A stretch of 64,000 nucleotides of DNA. It comes from Arthrobacter cavernae (GTDB lineage: Bacteria; Actinomycetota; Actinomycetes; Actinomycetales; Micrococcaceae). The stretch lies in contig NZ_JAFNLL010000014.1 of assembly GCF_017368795.1 (NCBI RefSeq), positions 1-64,000 on the forward strand. Reading direction: 5' to 3'. A program made the translations under genes and the position numbers. Under the pieces are notes generated by a model. The model saw only the letters and a program-made list of their open reading frames with translations. It was not told the origin of the DNA and searched no databases. Position 1 is the stretch's first letter. Each line of letters begins with the position of its first letter. This document shows, in pieces, positions 35,506-44,117 of the stretch.

Positions 35506-35603
35506 CGGATTCTGCACGATCATTCGCCTCGGCCCGGCCGGCAGGCCGCGGAATCCCGGGCCCCGCAGATTTGTCCAACGGAATGAATGAGCAGAATCCG
35601 ACG
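35506..35603. repeat. Palindromic repeat, family B copy 3
   Basis: It has the same arms and orientation as copy 2 (CGGATTCTGCACGATCATTC at 35506-35525; its partner at 35581-35600). Copies 2 and 3 share part of the middle (GCGGAAT and GCAGATTTGTCCAACG-like words). It starts about 98 bp upstream of the DUF559 start codon. Confidence 0.82.
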
Positions 35604-35700
35604 GCACGCCCCCGGCTCGTGCCGGACCGTAGCGCGAAGTATGAACAACCACGCCGCCGGGCCCCTGTTTCGGTCCAGCGCCGGGGCGCACAATGGATTC

Positions 35701-36912
35701 GTGCGCACTTTTGGTGTGGAAGAGGAACTGCTGATTGTCGATCCTGTGACCGGCGAGCCGCTGGCCCTTGCCGAGGCGCTCCTGGCGGGCCACGCAGCCA
35801 GGACCTTGGATAGGGACAGGAAGCGCCGCGCGCCCGAAGGCCCCGAAACCGGGCTCAGCCACGAACTCAAGCTCGAACAGATCGAAACCCAGACACGGCC
35901 GTGCCACAGCCATGCCGAACTCCTCCACCAGATCCGCCGCGGGCGCGGCATGGCCAGCAGTGCCGCGCGGAAACACGGTGCCAGGATCGCCGCGCTAGCC
36001 ACCTCGCCCGTGGACACCGCCACGCACACCACCCCGGACCCGCGCTATGCGGCCATGCTGGAGCGCTTCGGCATCACTGTCCACGAACAACTCACCTGCG
36101 GCTTCCACGTGCACACCTTGATCAATTCTCCGGAGGAAGGCGTGGTGGTCCTGGACCACATGCGGGACAAGCTCGCGGTCCTCACTGCGATCAGCGCCAA
36201 TTCCCCGTATTGGCGGGGCCTGGCCACCGGTTTTGAAAGCTACCGCACCCAGGCATGGAACCGTTGGCCGTCGTCGGGACCTGCCGGTCCGTTCGGTTCC
36301 CTGGCGTCCTACCGGCGCGTGGTGCACAGGCTCCTGGAAACGGGGGTGCTGCTGGATGAGGGGATGATCTACTTCGACGCCCGGCTCTCCCGCCACCACC
36401 CCACCGTGGAAGTCCGGGTGGCGGACGTTTGCCTGCGCGCTGAGGACGCTGCCCTGATCGCGGTGCTGGTCCGGGCACTGGTGGAGATCTCGGTGCGGGA
36501 GTTCCATGACGGCGTGGAACCGGCCGCCGTGCCGACGGTCCTGCTGCGGATGGCGTCGTGGCAGGCCAGCAATTTCGGCCTGCGCGGTGAGCTGCTCGAT
36601 TTCGGGACGTTCCGGCCGGAGCCGGCGTCCGATGTCGTTTGGTCCCTCGTGGAGTACTTGGAACCGGTCCTGGCCGAGCAGGGCGAGCTCGGACTCGTGA
36701 AGTCCGGAGTAGCCGCCATCCTGGACCGCGGTAACGGCGCGATCGAGCAGCGCAGCGTCGTGGAGCACTCAAACAGTCACGACGGCGGCCAGCCCGACGC
36801 CGCCGGACTGGCCGCCGTGGTGAAGCACGCCGTGCGGATCACCACGCGGGCCGGGGACGCCGAGACGGACACCAAACCGCTGCCGGTGCTCACATGGGCG
36901 CGCCAGGACTAG
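35701..36912 (+). CDS. Carboxylate-amine ligase YbdK/glutamate-cysteine ligase type 2
   Basis: This protein of about 403 residues belongs to the GCS2 family: [15 protein letters not shown] at the N-terminus, [11 protein letters not shown], the metal/ATP segment [10 protein letters not shown] and [18 protein letters not shown]. Members ligate glutamate or a similar acid to cysteine or another amine with ATP; several actinobacterial members feed low-molecular-weight thiol pathways, but the substrate of this one is unproven. The GTG at 35701 starts directly before the conserved TFGVEEE strand; an ATG at 35641 is possible. The hexamer CACAAT lies six bases before the GTG, with no ribosome site. 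Confidence 0.85.
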   Translation: MRTFGVEEELLIVDPVTGEPLALAEALLAGHAARTLDRDRKRRAPEGPETGLSHELKLEQIETQTRPCHSHAELLHQIRRGRGMASSAARKHGARIAALATSPVDTATHTTPDPRYAAMLERFGITVHEQLTCGFHVHTLINSPEEGVVVLDHMRDKLAVLTAISANSPYWRGLATGFESYRTQAWNRWPSSGPAGPFGSLASYRRVVHRLLETGVLLDEGMIYFDARLSRHHPTVEVRVADVCLRAEDAALIAVLVRALVEISVREFHDGVEPAAVPTVLLRMASWQASNFGLRGELLDFGTFRPEPASDVVWSLVEYLEPVLAEQGELGLVKSGVAAILDRGNGAIEQRSVVEHSNSHDGGQPDAAGLAAVVKHAVRITTRAGDAETDTKPLPVLTWARQD

Positions 36913-36963
36913 CGCGAAGCCTGACGGCCCAGACCCGGGGCGGTGACCGGCGCGGCGCCGGAC

Positions 36964-38172
36964 TCAGACCTGCTTGAGCGCCCGTTCGAGGTCGAGGACG
37001 AGGTCGTCCGGGTCCTCAAGTCCGACGGACAGGCGGATCACGCCGTCGCTGAGCCCGATCGCGGCTCGGCCTTCCGGGCCCATGGCGCGGTGGGTGGTGG
37101 TGGCCGGGTGGGTGATGAGGGACTTGGAGTCGCCCAGGTTGTTGGAGATGTCGATGATGCCCAGACCGTCCAGGAGCGCGAAGGCCGCTTCCTTGGCCGT
37201 GCGCCCCGCGGAGGGGAGCAGCTCGAACGTCAGCACGGTGCCGCCGGCCTTCATCTGCTTCGCGGCGAGCTCGTACTGCGGGTGCGATTTCAGCAGCGGG
37301 TACTTGACCCAGCTGACGGCCGGCTGCTGCTCGAGCCATTCGGCGATCCGCAGGGCCGTGGCCGAGGAGTGGTTGACGCGCAGGCCGATGGTCTCCAGGC
37401 CCTTGGTCAGCACCCAGGCGTTGAACGCCGAGAGAGCCGGGCCGGTGTGCCGCATGAGCTGCTTGACGGGGCCGTCGATGAATTCCTTGGTGCCCAGGAT
37501 CGCACCGCCCAGCACGCGGCCCTGGCCGTCGATGTGCTTGGTTCCCGAGTAGACGATCACGTCGGCGCCGAGCTCGCCGCAGCGCTGGAGCAGGGGGGTG
37601 GCAAAGACATTGTCGACGACGACGGTGGCCCCGGCTGCGTGGGCCAGCTCGCTCACCGCGGCGATGTCCACGATTTCCTGCATGGGGTTGGACGGCGACT
37701 CGAAGAACACAGCGGTGGTGGGCTCGGACAAGGCGGCGCGCCACTGCTCCAGGTCCGGGCCGTCGACGAAGACCGTCTCCACGCCCCAGCGCGGCAGGAT
37801 CTCGTTCAGGATCACAAAGCAGGAGCCGAACAGCGAGCGGGCGGCTACCACGCGGTCGCCGGCGGCCAGCAGGGCACCCAGCGCCGTGAACACGGCGGAC
37901 ATGCCCGACGCCGTCGCGAAGCACGCTTCGGTGCCCTCGAGCAGGCGGAGGCGTTCCTGGAAGGTGGCGACGGACGGGTTGCCGTAGCGGGAGTAGACGA
38001 AGCGCTCGTCCTCGCCCGTGAAGGCGCGCTCGGCGGCGGCGGCGGACTCGTAGACGAAGCCGGAGTTCAGGAAGACGGCCTCGGAGGTCTCCTGGAAATT
38101 GCTACGGTCAAGGCCGCCGCGGACTGCCTGGGTGTCAGGGCTCCAGCCGGCGGCGTCGGGATTGAAAGTCAC
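36964..38172 (-). CDS. metZ: O-succinylhomoserine sulfhydrylase
   Basis: This 402-residue PLP enzyme of the cystathionine gamma-synthase family makes homocysteine from O-succinylhomoserine (or acetylhomoserine) and sulfide. The family signature DVIVYSGTKHIDGQGRVLGG contains the PLP lysine (Lys212), and the segments YSRYGNPSVATFQERL and GSCFVILNEIL are typical of MetZ. It is the last gene of a three-gene operon, directly after the rhodanese gene, downstream of a SAM-IV riboswitch, which fits methionine synthesis controlled by SAM. Confidence 0.92.
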   Translation of the reverse strand: MTFNPDAAGWSPDTQAVRGGLDRSNFQETSEAVFLNSGFVYESAAAAERAFTGEDERFVYSRYGNPSVATFQERLRLLEGTEACFATASGMSAVFTALGALLAAGDRVVAARSLFGSCFVILNEILPRWGVETVFVDGPDLEQWRAALSEPTTAVFFESPSNPMQEIVDIAAVSELAHAAGATVVVDNVFATPLLQRCGELGADVIVYSGTKHIDGQGRVLGGAILGTKEFIDGPVKQLMRHTGPALSAFNAWVLTKGLETIGLRVNHSSATALRIAEWLEQQPAVSWVKYPLLKSHPQYELAAKQMKAGGTVLTFELLPSAGRTAKEAAFALLDGLGIIDISNNLGDSKSLITHPATTTHRAMGPEGRAAIGLSDGVIRLSVGLEDPDDLVLDLERALKQV

Positions 38173-38592
38173 TTAGTTTTTCCCCAGGTTGGTCGGAAGT
38201 CCGCGGTTTTTCCAGCCGTTCACGGTGCGCTCGCCGTAGCGGTCCGGTTCGCCCTCAAAACCCTCCAGCACGTTGTAGGAGGTGTAGCCTGCCTGCGTTG
38301 CGGCGATGGCGGCGGCGATGGAGCGCTGGCCCGAGCGGCACAGGAAGACCAGCTCGGTGCCGTCGGCCTCCGGGGCCTGGCGCAGCAGTTCGTCCAGGAA
38401 CCGGGAGTTGGGGACGCCTCCGGCCAGGTTCCACTGGATGAACAGCGGATCGTTTGCTGTTGCTATGCGTGCCGCGGGGTCCGGGATGCCGATGTGGGCC
38501 CATTCGCCCTCGGTGCGGACGTCCACCAGGATGGCGCCTTCTTCAAGCTTGGCCCACGCCTCCTGCGGGCTCAGGTCTCCGGCGTAGCTCAC
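38173..38592 (-). CDS. Rhodanese-like sulfurtransferase domain protein
   Basis: This 139-residue single rhodanese domain has the catalytic loop LCRSGQRS with Cys85, and the N-terminal ILVDVRTEGEW and C-terminal GYTSYNVLEGFEG. It may carry persulfide sulfur or act in sulfide handling for the adjacent MetZ. It sits directly before metZ (its stop abuts the metZ start) and overlaps DUF1737 by 4 bp. Confidence 0.9.
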   Translation of the reverse strand: MSYAGDLSPQEAWAKLEEGAILVDVRTEGEWAHIGIPDPAARIATANDPLFIQWNLAGGVPNSRFLDELLRQAPEADGTELVFLCRSGQRSIAAAIAATQAGYTSYNVLEGFEGEPDRYGERTVNGWKNRGLPTNLGKN

Positions 38593-38858
38593 GCGTGGCC
38601 CTCGAATGCTTCTTCGTCCTCGTCGTAGCCCTCAAGCTGGTCAACAGCGCTGGCGACGGCGGCATCCGCGCTGGCGATGGCCGCGGGCAGGATCACGGCC
38701 TGGGCCACGATCACATCGGTGCCGTTGAACGTGGCGGAGGGGCTGCCGTGGAGCACGTAGCCCTCGGCGAGTGCGGCGGTGATCCGTTCGCAGAAGTCAC
38801 GGGTGTCCGGGCCGGTGATCAGCCGGTAGGCGAGTTTTTCTTCGGTGGGTTCAGTCAT
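38589..38858 (-). CDS. DUF1737 domain protein
   Basis: This 89-residue protein has the pattern KLAYRLITGPDTRDFCERIT, ALAEGYVLHGSPSATFNGTD of the DUF1737 family, a short alpha/beta module often found by methionine or unrelated genes. Its function is unknown. The C-terminus is rich in Glu/Asp. As the first coding gene of the metZ operon, it starts about 42 bp after the SAM-IV element and overlaps the rhodanese gene by 4 bp (ATGA). Confidence 0.82.
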   Translation of the reverse strand: MTEPTEEKLAYRLITGPDTRDFCERITAALAEGYVLHGSPSATFNGTDVIVAQAVILPAAIASADAAVASAVDQLEGYDEDEEAFEGHA

Positions 38859-38899
38859 TGCTGGTGCTCCTCAGTCACGCTTGCAGTTCGAAAGTGTCG

Positions 38900-38982
38900 A
38901 TACGCCGAGTAGTCACCTGAGGCACCCCGCCGGAGAGAGGGTTGCCGACCAGCAAGTCAGGGCTTTGCGCTGGTACTCATTA
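38900..38982 (-). promoter_or_regulatory. SAM-IV riboswitch upstream of the metZ operon
   Basis: On the minus strand the element reads GAGTACCAGCGCAAAGCCC, then TTGCTGGTCGGCAACCCTC, then GGCGGGGTGCCTCAGGTGAC. This matches my recollection of the SAM-IV consensus (CCAGCG-CAAGCCCCGGC, GCUGGCCGGCAACCCUC, GGGGUGCCCCGGGUGA). The two halves GCTGG/CCAGC pair. High SAM would repress the DUF1737-rhodanese-metZ operon. Confidence 0.88.
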
Positions 38983-39060
38983 CTCAAGAAAAAAGTAACA
39001 TCCACGACGGCGGCCCGCACCGCCGCCGTCGTCATGTTGCGTAACGGGCGGCGGCTTGAG

Positions 39061-40752
39061 TCAGGCACGCCTGAGTGCGCGCACTGCGGCGCCGATGGTG
39101 GGGAAGAAATGCTCGGGTGTGAAGCGGGCTGCGGCACCGAGGTGGAGCAGTTTGTCCTTGACGGGTCCCTTGAGCTCGGCGAACACCAGGTCCACTCCTG
39201 TCTGTCCGAGCCATTCGTCCAGGGTGACCAGGTCCTCAAGGGCCGTAGTGTCGATCCCGGTGATCGGCTCAGCAGCGAGGACCACATGGGTGATGTCGTC
39301 GGGAGCCTCGTCCACTTGTTCCCGGACAAACGAGGCCAGGACGTGCCCGTTGCCGAAGAACAGCGGGGCATCGAAGCGCAGGATCAGGAGCCCGGGAATC
39401 CGTGCGCCTTCGGGGTGACGGGCGAGGTCGTGGTAGCCGGGCAGTCCTTCCTCGGAGCCGAGCTCGGCCCGGTAGGGGTCCCATGCCCTGCGGACGAAGT
39501 CCAGGAGCGCGAGGGCTATGGCCACCACGATGCCCTGGAGGACGCCTACCGTGAGGACGCCCAGGAAGGCCGCCAGCATCACCACTGATTCGCTGCGGCT
39601 CAGCTTCAGGAGCCGCCGGACGCCGGCTGGATCTGCGAGGGCAATTGCGGCGGCAATCACGACGGCGGCAAGTGTTGCGGAGGGCAGGTACTCGGTCACG
39701 CCGGGTGCCAGGAGCATGAACGCCAGCACAAGGACTGCGCCCACGATGCCGGTCATCTGCGATTTGGCGCCTGCCTCCACGGCTACAGGAGTCCGCGAGG
39801 TGCTTCCGGAAATGGGGAAGCCGCCTAGCAGCCCCGTGGCGGCGTTGGCTGCCCCGAGTGCAGCCATCTCCCTGTTCCCGGAGACCCTCTTTCCTTCTTT
39901 GGCTGCCAACGTCTGGGACAAGACGCCGGTGTCCGCGAAGGCCATGAGGGCAATGCCGGCGGCTGCAGGCAGCAAGGTCAGTGCATCGGCCCATCCAATG
40001 CCGCCAAGAGCGGGCACGGGCAGGCCCTGAGGCAAGACCCCGGTGACTTTTACGTCGTCGTTAAGGCCCCAGACCGCCGTCGCAATACACGTGCCAACCA
40101 CCGCGAGAAGGACGCCGGGCACCTTCCATTTGAGGAGCCGCGGGATCCAGATGAGCGCCAGCGAACCCACGCCCAGCAGCAGGGCCGCGACGTTGACGCC
40201 GCCGTTCAGCACCCCGGCGGTGACCTTGGCGAGCTTCTGCCAGATGTCGCCGTCGGCCTCGATCCCCAGGAACGCAGGCAACTGGGACAGGGCCACGAGC
40301 AGCGCGATCCCGTTCAGGTAACCGAGCCGGATGGGTTTGGACAGCAGGCCGGTGATGCTCCCCAGGCGGAGCGCGGAGCCCGCCAGCATGATCACGCCGA
40401 TCAGCACGGCGAGCAGGCCCGCCAGTGCCACCGACTTTTCGCTGCTCCCTGCGGCCAGCGGCACGATCGCCGCGGCGATCATCGGGGCGAGGGCGGAGTC
40501 GGGTCCAAGGACCAGAATGCGGGAAGGACCGACGACGGCGTACACCAGCAACGGGACCACCGTTGCGTAGAGCCCGGTGACAGGCGGCAGTCCGGCGGCC
40601 TGCGCATACGCCATGCCCGCGGGCACCAGCAGGGCGAACAACGCCGCACCGGCCACGATGTCGTGCCGCAGCCATTCGCGCTTGTAGCCTTTGAGCGCCC
40701 AGACGTTGGACAGCCGATCCATGGCGGATCGAAGGACGGTGGGGGCGCTCAT
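39061..40752 (-). CDS. SulP-family anion permease with STAS domain
   Basis: This 563-residue membrane protein has about ten to twelve helices and the SulP signature ALLVPAGMAYAQAAGLPPVT, followed by GLYATVVPLLVYAVVGPSR, and a cytoplasmic STAS domain from about residue 440 (GLLILRFDAPLFFGNGHVLA). It may import sulfate, bicarbonate or another anion. The gene lies just upstream of the sulfur-linked metZ operon on the same strand but is separated from it by the riboswitch, so it is probably its own unit. The next gene upstream runs the other way. Confidence 0.87.
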   Translation of the reverse strand: MSAPTVLRSAMDRLSNVWALKGYKREWLRHDIVAGAALFALLVPAGMAYAQAAGLPPVTGLYATVVPLLVYAVVGPSRILVLGPDSALAPMIAAAIVPLAAGSSEKSVALAGLLAVLIGVIMLAGSALRLGSITGLLSKPIRLGYLNGIALLVALSQLPAFLGIEADGDIWQKLAKVTAGVLNGGVNVAALLLGVGSLALIWIPRLLKWKVPGVLLAVVGTCIATAVWGLNDDVKVTGVLPQGLPVPALGGIGWADALTLLPAAAGIALMAFADTGVLSQTLAAKEGKRVSGNREMAALGAANAATGLLGGFPISGSTSRTPVAVEAGAKSQMTGIVGAVLVLAFMLLAPGVTEYLPSATLAAVVIAAAIALADPAGVRRLLKLSRSESVVMLAAFLGVLTVGVLQGIVVAIALALLDFVRRAWDPYRAELGSEEGLPGYHDLARHPEGARIPGLLILRFDAPLFFGNGHVLASFVREQVDEAPDDITHVVLAAEPITGIDTTALEDLVTLDEWLGQTGVDLVFAELKGPVKDKLLHLGAAARFTPEHFFPTIGAAVRALRRA

Positions 40753-40837
40753 ACAGAGATCATTCCGGACACGGACTCATTGTGGAACCCGCCCCTTCAA
40801 TCCTCGCCCCTTCACATGTGACGCCCCGGGAGCATAA

Positions 40838-40864
40838 TTGACGCAGTACGAACCCCGGTAACGT
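40838..40864 (+). promoter_or_regulatory. Possible promoter of the HAL-like/PLP pair
   Basis: TTGACG and TAACGT are 15 bases apart, a little short for a standard spacer. They stand about 53 bases before the ATG at 40917 in the intergenic gap. Confidence 0.3.
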
Positions 40865-40916
40865 CCGATGAAATCAGGTCGCGGTGAACGGATCGAACAG
40901 TTCCAGAGGAAGACCC

Positions 40917-42461
40917 ATGCTGCAGCCCACATTCCTCATCGGCCACGCGCCGGTCCACGCCCGCCAGCTGGCCGCCGCAGCCGCAGATCCCGCAACGCGG
41001 ATCGAACTCAGCGCGGACGCGCTGGGGCTGATCGGCCTCTCCCGGGAGGTGGTGGACGAGACCATCCTGTCCGGCCGGCAGGTCCACGGGATCAACACGC
41101 TCCTGGGTTCGGGCCGGGAAACCGACGTGGAGGAGGCCGCGGTCCTCGCCTACCAGGTGCAGGTGGTCCGCTACCACCACAGCGGTGTGGGCGACTATCT
41201 CGACCGCGCCTCCGTCCGCGCCCTCATCCTGGCCCGGCTGATCGGCTTCAGCCGCGGCGGCTCCGGCGTGCGCACGCAAACGGCGATTTTCTACCAGGAG
41301 CTGCTGAACCGGGGCGTCTACCCGGCGGTTCCGCGGGAGGGCTCGGTGGGTTCCTCGGACCTCACCCAGCTGGCCGCCGTCGCCGCCGTCGCGATCGGCG
41401 AGGGGCACGCCATCGGCGCGGACGGCACCCTGGTGCCCGGCGCGCGGGCGCTGGCCGACGCTGGCCTGGAACCCCTGAAGCTCGACGCCGGCGAAGCCCT
41501 CGCGCTGCTCAGCGCCAACTCGTACTCCATCGGCTCGGGGGCGCTGGTGCTGGGGCGCCTGCTCCGCCTTGCGGAGCTCGCGGACCTTGCGCTCGCCTTG
41601 TCGCTCGAGGTGATTGCCAGGTACGACGACGGCGGGAATCTGAGTCCCTTTTCGCCCCTCATCCAGGCGGCCAAGGCCGTCGACGGGCAGCGGCAATCCG
41701 CCGAGGCCGTCCGGCGGCTGTTGGGCGGCGGATGGCTGGAGGACGTCCGGCCGGGCGTCTCCGTGCAGGATCCGCTGTCCTTCCGGGCCGCACCGCAGAC
41801 CCACGGCGCCTTCCGTCACGTGGTGGCGCAGCTGGAGGCGGCGATCGAGGTGGAGCTCAACGGGCGCGGGGACAACCCGCTCTGCGACGTCGACTCCGCG
41901 CTCATGGTGTCCGGCGGGAACTTCCAACCGGTGCAGCTGGCCCTGGCCTTCGAGGCCACGCGGCTGGCCCTGGCACACCTCGGCATCGCCAGCGAGCGCC
42001 GGATCGCCAAGCTGTATCCGCCGCAGCGGGACATCCGGCAGCGGCACCTGGACGCGGCCCGCGGCGGCGCCGCCCTGGCCGCCGAGGAACTGCCGGGCCT
42101 GATCTGGTACTCGGCGGCGGCCCTGCTGGCGGAGCTGAAGGTCCTGGCCGCCCCGGCCACGCTGGGTGCGCCCACGCTGTCCGCCGACGTCGAGGACCAC
42201 TCCACCCTGGCGCCGTTGGCGCTGCAGCAGCTCGAGAAATCGCACGAGGCCGCGGAGAAGCTGCTGAGCATCGAGGCGCTGACGGCTGCCTACCTGCTGG
42301 GCGAAGCAGAACGGCAGGAGGCGCGGCCCCTCGGAAAGGGGACAGGCGCCGTCGTCGGGCAGCTTGCGGAACTGCTGGCTCTACGGCTGCCGCCACCGGA
42401 ACTGGTGGCGCGGGCGCGGCAGGCTCTGCTGGCAGCGCTGGAGAGGGAAGGACAACGGTGA
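40917..42461 (+). CDS. Histidine/aromatic ammonia-lyase-fold protein lacking the MIO motif
   Basis: This 514-residue protein belongs by overall pattern to the HAL/PAL family: QVHGINTLLGSGRE, SRGGSGVRTQTA, GSVGSSDLTQLAAVA, NGRGDNPL and SGGNFQPVQLA. The key residues are altered. The MIO-forming Ala-Ser-Gly of GSVG-ASG-D is replaced by Ser-Ser with one residue missing (residues 145-148 read GSSD). The catalytic Tyr of Y-G-V-N-T is His57. The QDxYS tyrosine is Leu287. A standard MIO lyase reaction is therefore unlikely; a related but different reaction or a binding role is inferred. It overlaps the PLP enzyme by 4 bp (GTGA). The ATG has AGAGGA six bases upstream. Confidence 0.75.
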   Translation: MLQPTFLIGHAPVHARQLAAAAADPATRIELSADALGLIGLSREVVDETILSGRQVHGINTLLGSGRETDVEEAAVLAYQVQVVRYHHSGVGDYLDRASVRALILARLIGFSRGGSGVRTQTAIFYQELLNRGVYPAVPREGSVGSSDLTQLAAVAAVAIGEGHAIGADGTLVPGARALADAGLEPLKLDAGEALALLSANSYSIGSGALVLGRLLRLAELADLALALSLEVIARYDDGGNLSPFSPLIQAAKAVDGQRQSAEAVRRLLGGGWLEDVRPGVSVQDPLSFRAAPQTHGAFRHVVAQLEAAIEVELNGRGDNPLCDVDSALMVSGGNFQPVQLALAFEATRLALAHLGIASERRIAKLYPPQRDIRQRHLDAARGGAALAAEELPGLIWYSAAALLAELKVLAAPATLGAPTLSADVEDHSTLAPLALQQLEKSHEAAEKLLSIEALTAAYLLGEAERQEARPLGKGTGAVVGQLAELLALRLPPPELVARARQALLAALEREGQR

Positions 42462-43507
42462 GCATCATGGTGGGCAGGCACAGGGCTCATGCGGCGGAGG
42501 TTCCGGACGGGCTGGACGAGTCCGTCCTGGCAAGGGTGGGCAACACGCCGCTCGTGGCGCTGGAGACCCTGAGCCGCGGGCTGGGCAGCATGGTCCACGT
42601 CAAGCTCGAGTCGGAGAACCCCGGCGGCTCCATCAAGGACCGCACGGCGTTGAGCATGGTGCGGGCCGCCGAACGCTCCGGGGAGCTGCGGCCGGGAGCG
42701 ACGATCGTGGAGAGCACCTCCGGCAACACCGGGATCGGGCTCGCGCTGATCGGGCACCTGACGGGGCATCCCGTGGTGGTGGTCACCGGCGACACCATCT
42801 CGGAGGGAAAACTCGCCGCCCTGCACAACTACGGGGCCCGCGTGGTGCTGACGGACTGGAGCGCGCCGTCGGAATCGCTCGAGAACGCCCGGGCCGTGGC
42901 GGCCCGGATCACTGCCGAGATTCCCGGCGCCTGGCGGCCCATGCAGTTCGACAACCCGGCCAACCCCGCGGCGCACTATGAGGGCACCGGGCCCGAGATC
43001 TGGCGCCAGAGCGGCGGGACGGTGACGCACTTCGTGGCAGGCATCGGCACCGGCGGCACCATCAGTGGCAACGGCCGCTACCTCAAGGAACGCGTGGCGG
43101 CGGAGCGGCCCGGCGGGCACCTGGAAGTGGTGGGCGCCGACCCCTATGGTTCCGCATACAGCGGCGGGCATCCCGGGGAAATCCTGGTGGACGGCGTGGG
43201 GAATTCCTGGCCCGAGGTCCAGTGGCCCAAGGTCTTCGACCGCGCGCTGGTGGACCGTTTCCTGCGCATCCCCAACGACGAGGTCTACACCACGGTGCAC
43301 CTTTTGCTCGACAAGGAGGGGCTGGCGCTGGGGCCGTCGTCCGGGCTCGCGGTGGCGGCCGCCCTTCGTGTGGCGCGTGCGGCGCCGCACGGTTCCGTGG
43401 TGGTGGCCATAGCCCCCGACGCCGGGACGAACTACCTGAGCAAGGCCTTCAACCCGGTGTGGCTGGCGGAGAACGGGATCCGTCTGGCGGCCGACGCGGG
43501 GGAGTGA
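42458..43507 (+). CDS. Cysteine synthase-family PLP enzyme
   Basis: This 349-residue protein belongs to fold type II PLP enzymes: the PLP lysine in ENPGGSIKDRTAL (Lys60), STSGNTGIGLAL, the phosphate loop GIGTGGTISGNG and GPSSGLAVAAAL. Cysteine synthase, cystathionine beta-synthase and SbnA-type diaminopropionate synthases share these motifs, and the specific reaction cannot be told. Its coupling to the MIO-less HAL-like gene suggests a joint pathway using an amino acid intermediate. The GTG at 42458 overlaps the upstream stop and has GGGAAGG five bases before it; the ATG at 42467 is the alternative. Confidence 0.82.
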   Translation: MSIMVGRHRAHAAEVPDGLDESVLARVGNTPLVALETLSRGLGSMVHVKLESENPGGSIKDRTALSMVRAAERSGELRPGATIVESTSGNTGIGLALIGHLTGHPVVVVTGDTISEGKLAALHNYGARVVLTDWSAPSESLENARAVAARITAEIPGAWRPMQFDNPANPAAHYEGTGPEIWRQSGGTVTHFVAGIGTGGTISGNGRYLKERVAAERPGGHLEVVGADPYGSAYSGGHPGEILVDGVGNSWPEVQWPKVFDRALVDRFLRIPNDEVYTTVHLLLDKEGLALGPSSGLAVAAALRVARAAPHGSVVVAIAPDAGTNYLSKAFNPVWLAENGIRLAADAGE

Positions 43508-43524
43508 GGGCGGGGCCGGTGCGT

Positions 43525-43530
43525 TAGGCT
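43525..43530 (+). promoter_or_regulatory. Probable -10 hexamer of a leaderless AhpD-like transcript
   Basis: TAGGCT stands six bases before the ATG at 43537, with no purine-rich ribosome site in between. Confidence 0.45.
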
Positions 43531-43536
43531 CCAGAC

Positions 43537-44025
43537 ATGCCCGAACAGGATTCGCCACCGCGGCTTGCCGGCTATCTGGACAAGCAACAGCCGGAGCTCT
43601 ACCAGGCCCTCACCGCCTACGCCCAGCAGGTCACCCGCGAGGCGGACAAAGCCGGGATTCCGCGGCGGACGCTGGAGCTGGTGAACTACTTGGCCTCGCA
43701 GATCAACGGCTGTGCCTTCTGCCTGGACCTGCACCGCCGCCGCGCCACCGGCTACGGCGAGACCGAGCAGCGGCTGGCACTCATCCGCCTGTATGGCGAG
43801 GTGGAGCTGTTCAGCGAAGCCGAGCGCGTGGCCCTGGAACTCACCGAGCAGGTGACGCGCATGAGCTCCGCCAGGCCCACCGCCGAGCTTTTCGCCCGGG
43901 CCCGGCTCGTGTACACGGAGGAGCAGATCAGCGTGCTGTGCATGGCCGCGATCGGCATCAACGCCTTCAACCGCCTGTCCATCCTCAGCGAGCATCCGGT
44001 GCGCCGGGCCGCCGTCGAAGGCTAG
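43537..44025 (+). CDS. Carboxymuconolactone decarboxylase/AhpD-family peroxidase-like protein
   Basis: This 162-residue protein has the AhpD-type catalytic loop with Cys59-x-x-Cys62 and His66 in NGCAFCLDLHRRRA, preceded by the helix of the conserved glutamate region (LVNYLASQI). Members reduce alkyl hydroperoxides through the two cysteines and often work with a disulfide carrier. It stands alone after the PLP gene; its -10 is six bases from the start. Confidence 0.85.
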   Translation: MPEQDSPPRLAGYLDKQQPELYQALTAYAQQVTREADKAGIPRRTLELVNYLASQINGCAFCLDLHRRRATGYGETEQRLALIRLYGEVELFSEAERVALELTEQVTRMSSARPTAELFARARLVYTEEQISVLCMAAIGINAFNRLSILSEHPVRRAAVEG

Positions 44026-44117
44026 TCGCGGGCGGCACGGGCGCCTGCCTGCAACGATCCGGGAACGAATGCCATCGCCACCGCTCTGCCATGCGCCTGT
44101 GCGGCCACAATGAATGC

